Source: CAZEBW01 sp964510205
GTDB lineage: Bacteria > Chloroflexota > Anaerolineae > VGOG01
Assembly: GCA_964510205.1 (NCBI GenBank)
Contig: CAZEBW010000042.1
Location: 1 to 31,678, forward strand
Length of the DNA stretch: 31,678 nucleotides
Direction of reading: 5' to 3'
Below, piece after piece: positions 1 through 5,820 of this stretch. Every line of letters starts with the position of its first letter. Position 1 is the first letter of the stretch. Under the pieces are notes generated by a model. The model was not told the origin of the DNA. It made no database searches and saw nothing but the letters and a program-made list of their open reading frames with translations. Both the position numbers and the translations under genes were made by a program.

Positions 1-1
1 C

Positions 2-79
2 AGCTCTGGCGGAGGCGGATTCAGCGGCGGCGGTGGGGGCGGCGGTGGCGGCGGAGGCGGAGGCGGCGGCGTCGGCTAG
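2..79 (+). CDS. C-terminal Gly-rich tail of a truncated protein
   Basis: The window opens inside a reading frame that ends at TAG 77-79. The visible 25 residues are nearly all glycine, with two Ser at the start, one Phe and a final Val-Gly. Such tails are typical of TPM-domain (YgcG-like) and DUF2207 membrane proteins, where a poly-Gly segment follows the last transmembrane helix. No folded domain is visible here, so the family is inferred only from the tail and from the membrane-linked genes that follow. Codirectional with the next four genes. Confidence 0.55.
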   Translation, partial: SSGGGGFSGGGGGGGGGGGGGGGVG

Positions 80-100
80 ACAGCGTCCAGGCTTTTTCGC

Positions 101-172
101 TTGCTACAAAGTGGCGTCTCGCCACGCCTAATGCGGCGCAAAACACAGGGCGGGGACGCCCCTCAGTAGCAA
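101..172. repeat. Imperfect inverted repeat between first two genes
   Basis: TTGCTAC at 101-107 is mirrored by GTAGCAA at 166-172, and GGCGTC near 113-118 by GACGCC at 155-160, giving 18-nt arms with a few mismatches. The interior is GC-rich. The rest of 80-305 holds short direct repeats of a TTCAAAG type around 240-265 and the ribosome binding site of the next gene. Related GC-rich sequence closes the window near 31640. Confidence 0.5.
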
Positions 173-305
173 ATAAGAGAAACTGTTGTAAGCCAAGCGG
201 CCGAAGCGGCAGCCTCAAGAGAAAGTGTACGGTAGCTGAAGTTCAAAGCTCAAAGTTCAAACCTACGGCTTTGCCAAAGACCATCAGACCAGTACGGAGG
301 TTTAC

Positions 306-821
306 ATGACCAGTTCGGGGAAAACGATAGGGATGATCATGATTGTAGCAGGCATCGCCATCGGCCTGGTGGCCGCGCTCTTCTTCGCCTCAGGCGCTGC
401 ATCGGGCAGGACAGCGGCAGCCATGATTCTGGGGTTCGGGCTGGTGTTCATCGTGGTGGTCCTGCCCCTGGTGGGCGTTGGGGGTTTTCTACTCGTCAAG
501 GGCCGCCAGGAAGCGGCCACTTTCGCCGAGCTCGAAAAAGAGAAGAAGGTGCTCAACATGGTGCTGTCCCAAGGGCAGGTGCGGGTGGCCGAGGTGGCCC
601 TGGAACTGAACGCCACTCGCGACCAGGTGAAGGATTGGATCTACGACTTGGTGGGCAAGGGACTTTTCACAGGCTACATCAAATGGGACGAGGGCATCCT
701 CTACTCCAAGCAGGCCTCCGAGCTCAAGACCAACAAGTGCCCCAATTGCGGCGGGCAGTTGGAATTAGCTGGGAAGGGCGTGGTCGGCTGCCCTTACTGC
801 GGAACGGAGATATTTCTGTAA
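306..821 (+). CDS. Two-TM protein with winged-helix-like region and C-terminal zinc ribbon
   Basis: 171 residues. Two hydrophobic segments occupy about residues 8-30 and 39-62. A charged linker follows (about 67-80), then a helical region around 85-120 that resembles a PCI/winged-helix segment (alternating Val/Leu with a D-Q-V-K-D-W-I core). The C-terminus has a CPNCGG...CPYCG zinc ribbon at about 144-168. ACGGAGG lies just before the ATG. I infer a membrane-anchored protein with a cytosolic zinc ribbon. It shares this zinc-ribbon theme with the SPFH protein at the end of the cluster, which suggests a common complex. Exact function not recognised. Confidence 0.8.
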   Translation: MTSSGKTIGMIMIVAGIAIGLVAALFFASGAASGRTAAAMILGFGLVFIVVVLPLVGVGGFLLVKGRQEAATFAELEKEKKVLNMVLSQGQVRVAEVALELNATRDQVKDWIYDLVGKGLFTGYIKWDEGILYSKQASELKTNKCPNCGGQLELAGKGVVGCPYCGTEIFL

Positions 822-836
822 AGACAAGGGAACCCT

Positions 837-1202
837 ATGCTTGAGGCACTGAAGGAGAGGCAGAGACAACGGGAAGCGTTTATGGATATGGCTCGAACCT
901 ACGCCCAGGTGCTGCGTGGGAAGTTGGGGGAACTGACGGCCATCGTTTATGGCTCTGTGTCTCGAGGCGACTTCAATTTGGGCAGCGATGTGGATATCTT
1001 GATCATCTCCGAGGGATTGCCGCACCATCCGCTGGAACGAATGGAAGTGCTGTATTCTTGTCACGAGCCGCCGTTGGAGCCAAAGGGCTACACGCCTACC
1101 GAGTTTCGCACTCTCTTGACCAAGCGCAACTCGGCCATGGCAGAGATCTTGAAAGACGGCATCATGGTGGTGGATGAGCTGGGCTTATCCACCACAAGCT
1201 AG
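837..1202 (+). CDS. MNT-type minimal nucleotidyltransferase domain protein
   Basis: 121 residues. The motif GSVSRGDFNLGSDVDILI at about residues 41-58 matches the Pol-beta superfamily signature GS-x-x-RG-x(n)-S-D-x-D, with both metal-binding aspartates present. Proteins with this domain transfer nucleotides to proteins or small molecules. Many are antitoxins paired with HEPN toxins, and AMPylation is known for some MntA enzymes. No HEPN gene is adjacent. It starts 15 bases after the preceding stop and is followed by the coiled-coil gene, so it probably belongs to the 306-3029 transcription unit. Its substrate is unknown. Confidence 0.8.
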   Translation: MLEALKERQRQREAFMDMARTYAQVLRGKLGELTAIVYGSVSRGDFNLGSDVDILIISEGLPHHPLERMEVLYSCHEPPLEPKGYTPTEFRTLLTKRNSAMAEILKDGIMVVDELGLSTTS

Positions 1203-1238
1203 AAGCTAACTCAAGACATCAGGAAGGAGGTAGGAAGT

Positions 1239-1757
1239 ATGGATATAAAGGAGAAAGTCAGAGAAGCCCTGGGAGGCTTGGAGGAGCTTGTGGCCAAGGT
1301 CCCCGGCTACAAGGGCTACAAAGAGAAGGAGATGCGGCGCGAGGCCGATAAGCTCCTGCGCCAGCACCTGGCCCGCCAGTTTGAGGAACAGCGGCGGAGG
1401 ATTCCCGACCTGCAGAAGCAACTGATCAGCTCGGGACAGATTGGCCTGCTCGACGACCTGGAGAGCGGGGGGATGAAGCTGCAATTCCTCATTGATCGGC
1501 TCAAGACGGCCAGCTACGGCTATGCCGGTTTCTTCGACGCCGTGAAGGTCAAAGAGGAGCAACTCGACGCTCTGTACGAGTTCGACAGCGCCCTAACGGA
1601 CGAGGTGTCCAAGGTGGCGGCTGGCATCAACGAGGTCTCTGAAGCCATCGCAGCCAATGAGGGCGCGGCGGAGGCCATCGCCGATTTGGTGAACACCGTC
1701 CAGGGCGTGAACGACACGTTCAGCAAGAGACAGGACGTGATATTGCAAGCGAGCTAA
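1239..1757 (+). CDS. Helical/coiled-coil protein of unknown function, partner of SPFH protein
   Basis: 172 residues, almost wholly helical and charged, with no signal peptide, membrane segment or cysteine motif. A strong AGGAAGGAGG precedes the ATG. Residues about 24-65 are rich in Arg/Glu/Gln and look like coiled coil. The last third is acidic and Ala-rich. I do not recognise a named family with certainty. Position between a nucleotidyltransferase gene and an SPFH gene suggests a soluble partner of the SPFH scaffold, as PspA-like helical proteins are in other envelope-stress operons, but no PspA signature is visible. Confidence 0.75.
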   Translation: MDIKEKVREALGGLEELVAKVPGYKGYKEKEMRREADKLLRQHLARQFEEQRRRIPDLQKQLISSGQIGLLDDLESGGMKLQFLIDRLKTASYGYAGFFDAVKVKEEQLDALYEFDSALTDEVSKVAAGINEVSEAIAANEGAAEAIADLVNTVQGVNDTFSKRQDVILQAS

Positions 1758-1854
1758 AGGTCAAAATCCAGCGTTCAAAGTTCAAACTTCAAACGCCAAG
1801 CGTCAAACGTCATGACGCTGAGACACTGAAAAAAGGTAACTGCTCAGACCGTAT

Positions 1855-1961
1855 CATTGCGAGGCGCGCTGTTTGCGCCGAACTTGGAAAAGCGGCGCAA
1901 TCCCCAATTGCTGGTAGGAGATTGCGGCAATCCAGGGGATTGCTTCGCTTCGCTCGCAATG
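1855..1961. repeat. Palindromic repeat, CATTGCGAG...CTCGCAATG family
   Basis: First of four copies in this window (others at 7820-7930, 15892-15980 and 21622-21710). Arms CATTGCGAG (1855-1863) and CTCGCAATG (1953-1961) bracket a core containing GCAATCCCC and GGGGATTGCTTCG. This copy is the most diverged internally. It fills most of the 240-base gap 1758-1997, together with short TTCAAA/TCAAAC direct repeats at about 1768-1810. Confidence 0.85.
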
Positions 1962-1997
1962 CCAGCCTGAGTAGTCACGAAAAAAGGAGGAAAACAA

Positions 1998-3029
1998 ATG
2001 GCGCGAATTTTCGATGTAATCGAATTCTTCGACGAGACGGGGCGACAGATGGTGCATCGGGTGCCGGAGCATGGCTCGGGCGATTTCCGCCTGGGCTCGC
2101 AGCTCATCGTGCGCGAGAGCCAGGAGGCCGTCTTCTTCCGCGACGGCAAGGCCCTGGACACCTTCGGCCCAGGCCGACACACCATTTCCACGGCCAACAT
2201 CCCGCTGCTGGTGAATCTAGTTGGCATGGCCTTCAGCGGGGAGACGCCGTTCAAAGCCGAGGTCTACTTCGTCAACCTGCGGGAGTTCCTGGAGCAAAAG
2301 TGGGGCACTCCCGAGGCCATCACCCTACGCGACAGCGAGTTGGGCATGGTGCGTCTGCGGGCCTTCGGCACCTATTCCATGCAGATAAACGATTCCCAAC
2401 TCTTCGTCAACAAGATCGTGGGCACCCAGGGGCTTTACGAGACGAGTCAGATCCAGGGCTTCCTGCGGGGCATCATCATATCCAAGCTCACCGACCTCCT
2501 GGGCGAGATGCAGAAATCCATCCTCGACCTGCCCAGCATGTACGACGAGCTCGGCGCCGGCGCCAAAGCCAAGGTGCAGGACGATTTCAACGCCCTGGGC
2601 ATCGCCCTCAAGACTCTCTACGTCAACTCCATCAGTCCCACGGAGGAAACGGCCAAGGCTATTGACGAGCGGGCGTCCATGGGCGCCATCGGCAACATGC
2701 AGGCCTACCTCCAGTTCAAGGCCGCGCGGGCCATGACCGAGGCCGCGGCCGCGCCTGGAGGTGTCGCCGGCGCTGGGGTCGGTCTGGGGGCTGGCGTGGG
2801 CATGGGGGCGGCCATGGCCCAGATGATGGCTCAGTCCATGCAGCAGCCGGGGGGGCAGGCAGCCGAGACGATGATGTGCCCCAGTTGCTCGGCGCAGATC
2901 CCCAAGGGATCGAAGTTCTGCCCCCAGTGCGGGGCCAAGATTGGCGAAGCGATGATCTGTCCCAACTGCAAGGCCGACGTGCCCGAAGGCTCCAAGTTCT
3001 GCCCCAACTGCGGCACGAAGATAGCTTAG
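1998..3029 (+). CDS. SPFH domain protein (YdjI / virion-core-like) with two C-terminal zinc ribbons
   Basis: 343 residues. Residues about 1-235 match the YdjI-type SPFH (stomatin/prohibitin-like) family: an N-terminal FDVIEF segment, a VRESQEAVFFRDGKAL strand pair, a FGPGRHT turn, and a helical part with an RASMGAIG motif near 235. A Gly/Ala/Met-rich low-complexity linker spans about 250-290. Two tandem zinc ribbons follow (CPSC...CPQCG and CPNC...CPNCG, about 293-341). SD AAAGGAGG precedes the ATG. Family members scaffold or sense membranes; B. subtilis YdjI belongs to a SigW-controlled envelope-stress operon. I infer it is the core of the 306-3029 cluster. Confidence 0.88.
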   Translation: MARIFDVIEFFDETGRQMVHRVPEHGSGDFRLGSQLIVRESQEAVFFRDGKALDTFGPGRHTISTANIPLLVNLVGMAFSGETPFKAEVYFVNLREFLEQKWGTPEAITLRDSELGMVRLRAFGTYSMQINDSQLFVNKIVGTQGLYETSQIQGFLRGIIISKLTDLLGEMQKSILDLPSMYDELGAGAKAKVQDDFNALGIALKTLYVNSISPTEETAKAIDERASMGAIGNMQAYLQFKAARAMTEAAAAPGGVAGAGVGLGAGVGMGAAMAQMMAQSMQQPGGQAAETMMCPSCSAQIPKGSKFCPQCGAKIGEAMICPNCKADVPEGSKFCPNCGTKIA

Positions 3030-3045
3030 TGGAGTTGGAGAATAA

Positions 3046-3205
3046 GGGGGTCAGGGACTAGGGGTCAGGGACTAGGGATTAGGGATCAGGGACTAGGGAT
3101 CAGGGACTAGGGATCAGGTAGACCTATCCCTTGTCCCTTGACCTTAGTCCCTTGCCCCTTGTCCCTTGCCCCCAGTCCCTTGCCCCCAGTCCCTTGCCCC
3201 TAGTC
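3046..3205. repeat. Tandem GGGACTAGGGATCA tract facing a CCCTTGTCCCTTG tract
   Basis: From about 3046 to 3118, units of the type GGGACTAGGGATCA are repeated in tandem. From about 3125 to 3205 the opposite-sense units (CCCTTGTCCCTTGCCCCTAG) are repeated. The two halves are complementary and would form a long imperfect hairpin between the convergent SPFH and permease genes, so it may stop transcription from both sides. The right half is translated as the C-terminal tail of the permease. Confidence 0.85.
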
Positions 3206-4005
3206 CCCAGCAAAGGCTTCACCGCCATGCTCAACAGATAGGCTGCCCCAGAGACCAGGATGATGGTCGCGCCGGAGGTCAGGTTCAGGAAGTAGGAGAG
3301 CCACAGCCCCGTGGTGGTGAAAACCACGCCCAGGATGCTGGCCAGCACCATCATCTTTTTCATGTTCTTCACGAACTGCCCGCTGATGGCCGCCGGCACG
3401 GTCAGCAGGGCGATGACCATGATCAGCCCCACCACCCGCATCATCATCACTACGGTGAAGGCGATCATGCACAACAGGACCATGTAGATTGCATCCACGG
3501 GTACGTTCTCCACGGTGGCAAAGGCTTCATCGAACGAGATTGCTAACAACTCCTTGTATAACAGCATCACCAGCGCGACGATGACCAGGTCGAGCGCCAG
3601 CATGATCAGCAGGTCGCTCGACGGGACAGCCAGGATGCTGCCGAAGAGATAGCTCATCAGATCTGCCTTGTAGCCCTCTGTTAAATCTACCAGGATAATC
3701 CCCAGGGCCATGCCGACGGCCCACATCACGCCGATGATGGTGTCCGCCCGCTGGCGGGTCTTGCGATGCACCAGGCCCATCCCCAACGCTGCCGCCACGC
3801 TGAAGACGATTGCACCCAGCACCGGGTTGAACTTGAAGAAATATCCCAGGCCGATGCCACCGTAGGCGGCGTGGGCGATGCCGCCGCTGATGAAGACGAT
3901 CCGATTGACGACCACGAAGGTGCCGATGATGCCGCAAGCGATACTGACCAGGACTCCGGCCATCAGTGCGTTGCGCATGAAGCCAAACTGCAGCGCCTCG
4001 ATCAC
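3124..4005 (-). CDS. ABC-type zinc/manganese transporter permease (ZnuB/MntB family)
   Basis: 293 residues with about eight hydrophobic helices. The family-typical start (ALMAGVLVSIACGIIGTFVVVNR), GGIAHAAYGGIGLG and a late VVGLIMVIALLTVPAA segment identify an ABC-3 (ZnuB-like) permease. It overlaps the ATPase gene by four bases (ATGA), implying translational coupling. The conserved domain ends near residue 266 (VKPLLG). The last 27 residues are Gly/Arg/Lys-rich and encoded entirely by the tandem repeat at 3125-3205, so this tail is probably recent and non-essential. Which metal is carried cannot be told from the permease. Confidence 0.9.
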   Translation of the reverse strand: MIEALQFGFMRNALMAGVLVSIACGIIGTFVVVNRIVFISGGIAHAAYGGIGLGYFFKFNPVLGAIVFSVAAALGMGLVHRKTRQRADTIIGVMWAVGMALGIILVDLTEGYKADLMSYLFGSILAVPSSDLLIMLALDLVIVALVMLLYKELLAISFDEAFATVENVPVDAIYMVLLCMIAFTVVMMMRVVGLIMVIALLTVPAAISGQFVKNMKKMMVLASILGVVFTTTGLWLSYFLNLTSGATIILVSGAAYLLSMAVKPLLGTRGKGLGARDWGQGTRGKGLRSRDKG

Positions 4006-4799
4006 TGCTGCACCTCCTCTGGGGCATGTTCCGCGAACACCCGGTGGGGGATGCCGTGCGCGATCAGATCAATGGGACACTGATACGCAGCCTCCAGCAT
4101 GTCGGGGGTGAGCTGTTTCTCCCCGTGGTAGAACAACCAGCGGTTGAGGCAGCCCACCGTTTTTACGTGAGACGATATGGCGCTCATGTCATGTGAGACC
4201 ATCAAAATCGTGAGGTGCTCGTTCAATTGTCTCAGAAGCTCGTAGATGCTGGCGCTCACGCGGGGGTCCACGCTGGCCATGGGCTCGTCCAGGAGCAGGA
4301 TGTTGGGCTCTGTGGCCAGCGCGCGGGCGATGTAAACCCGTTGCCGCTGTCCGCCCGACAACTCGCCGATGGGGCGATCCAGCAGATTCAACATATCCAC
4401 GCTGCGCAGCGCCTCCGCCACGATCTCGTCGTCCTCGGCGGTGTAGCGCTGCAGCAGACGGCGGCGGCCCAGGCGTCCCATCCGCGCCACGTCCCACACG
4501 CTGATGGGGAAGTCGCGGTCGAACTCGACGGTCTGGGGGATGTAGCCGATGTATCGCCTGCCCTCCTCGACACTCTTGCCCACGATACGCACTTCGCCCC
4601 GCATGGGCGGTATCAGCCCCAATAACACCTTGAGCAAGGTCGTCTTGCCGCCGCCGTTGGGGCCGATCAGTCCGATGAAGTCCAGCTCTCTGACCGAGAG
4701 GTTTATGTCCTCCAATATGGGCTCGCCGTCGTACCCGGCCCAGAGATGCCTGACCGAGATCACTTCTCGTGGCCTCTCCGTCGTTTCCACGTGTCGCAT
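4002..4799 (-). CDS. ABC transporter ATP-binding protein, zinc/manganese type (ZnuC family)
   Basis: 265 residues. Walker A GPNGGGKTTLL at about 49-59, signature LSGGQRQRV at about 149-157, Walker B ILLLDEP at about 171-177 with D-loop SVD, and switch His in VSHD near 205. The C-terminal His/Cys-containing region (NRWLFYHGEK) is usual for metal-transport ATPases. SD-like GGGGGAAAG precedes the ATG. It lies between the binding-protein and permease genes in the classical A-C-B order and energises metal import. Confidence 0.93.
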   Translation of the reverse strand: MRHVETTERPREVISVRHLWAGYDGEPILEDINLSVRELDFIGLIGPNGGGKTTLLKVLLGLIPPMRGEVRIVGKSVEEGRRYIGYIPQTVEFDRDFPISVWDVARMGRLGRRRLLQRYTAEDDEIVAEALRSVDMLNLLDRPIGELSGGQRQRVYIARALATEPNILLLDEPMASVDPRVSASIYELLRQLNEHLTILMVSHDMSAISSHVKTVGCLNRWLFYHGEKQLTPDMLEAAYQCPIDLIAHGIPHRVFAEHAPEEVQQ

Positions 4800-4810
4800 C
4801 TTTCCCCCTG

Positions 4811-5815
4811 CTACTTGCTCAACACCTCAGCGAACGTCTCAGCCACCTGGCGCAGGTTGTCCAGCCAATCGGGCGCCAGCGGGCTGACGAGCAGCACCTC
4901 CCCGCCGATCTCCTGGGCGATGGTCTCTGCCGCCCGCGTGCTGAACTCTGGCTGCGCGAAGATAACCCTGATGCCTTTCTCCTTGGCCTCGGTGATGAGC
5001 GCCGCCAGTTCGGCCGCGCTGGGCTCCTGCCCGCCGACCTCGATGGGAATCATCTCCAACTCGTAATCGCGGGCAAAGTAGCCCCACGACGGATGGAAGA
5101 CCATGAACTGGCGATTCTCCACTCCCTGCAGCGTCTGGCGGATGTCGGCGTCCAGTGCATCAATGTCGGCCACGAAGGTGTCCAGGTTCGCCTTGTAAGT
5201 TTCCTTGTGCGCCGGATCGAGCTTCACCAGCGCCTCATAGATCGTCTGCGCCTGAACTTTGACCAACTCAGGCGAAAGCCAGATGTGTGGATCTGGGTTC
5301 TCAGTCTCTCCCTCGTGGGACCTTTCCTCTTCCCCATGATGATGGTGCGCTCCCACCGGCACGCGCTCGATGTCCCGGGTCGTATCCACCATCAGCACGT
5401 CGGGATTGGCTGAGGCGATGCGCTCCAGCCACGCCTTCTCGAAGGGCACGCCGATGCTAACATAGGCGTCGGCATCGCTCAGCGCCCGCAGTTGCTCCGG
5501 CTTGGGCTCGTAGGTCGCCGGGCTGGCCCCAGGCTGCACCATCACGCCCACGGTCACGTGCTGGCCGCCGATGCGCTCCACGAAGTACTTTTGCGGCAAA
5601 ATGCTAACCGTTATGCGCAGTGTATCGGTAGGCTCTGGCGTCGGGCTCGGGCCACACCCGGCCAGCAGCGCCACGATTAGCAACAGCGCTATGGCGACAA
5701 CGTACAACCGCCGGAGTCCCCAATTTGTTGGGGTTGTGACCCCATGAACCCGAACGAGTTCAGGACCGCGGTACGCCATCGCCAGTTCACAGCCCAGGGC
5801 AGCTTGCACTTGCAC
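4811..5815 (-). CDS. Metal-binding lipoprotein of a zinc/manganese ABC transporter (ZnuA family)
   Basis: About 334 residues. A hydrophobic stretch ending in LLAGC (lipobox) implies a lipoprotein. SILPQKYFVERIGG, PGASPATYEPKPEQ and DPHIWLSPE are family motifs, and the His/Glu-rich loop VGAHHHHGEEE is typical of zinc-binding members. Start choice: a GTG at 5815-5813 has a perfect AGGAGG nine bases upstream and begins five bases after the stop of the YfhO gene; the longest frame starts earlier at a GTG (5869) without good SD, and an ATG lies at 5779. Any of these gives an unusually long segment before the hydrophobic core, because 16 residues there (from VRVHG to GLRR) are encoded by the repeat at 5710-5756. 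Confidence 0.85.
   Translation of the reverse strand: MQVQAALGCELAMAYRGPELVRVHGVTTPTNWGLRRLYVVAIALLLIVALLAGCGPSPTPEPTDTLRITVSILPQKYFVERIGGQHVTVGVMVQPGASPATYEPKPEQLRALSDADAYVSIGVPFEKAWLERIASANPDVLMVDTTRDIERVPVGAHHHHGEEERSHEGETENPDPHIWLSPELVKVQAQTIYEALVKLDPAHKETYKANLDTFVADIDALDADIRQTLQGVENRQFMVFHPSWGYFARDYELEMIPIEVGGQEPSAAELAALITEAKEKGIRVIFAQPEFSTRAAETIAQEIGGEVLLVSPLAPDWLDNLRQVAETFAEVLSK
5710..5756. repeat. Interspersed repeat (CGGAGTCCCCAA...AACCCGAAC) inside ZnuA N-terminus
   Basis: This segment closely matches 21773-21819: CGGAGTCCCCAA, TTG, TGGGG and GTGAACCCGAAC/ATGAACCCGAAC occur in the same order and spacing. CCCCAA and TTGGGG form a short hairpin. In this copy the complementary strand is translated as part of the signal region of the metal-binding protein. 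Confidence 0.75.
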
Positions 5816-5820
5816 TCCGA

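Noticed and set aside
3046..3205. CRISPR array
   Set aside because: The units are contiguous, degenerate and without unique spacers; no cas genes are present in the window.
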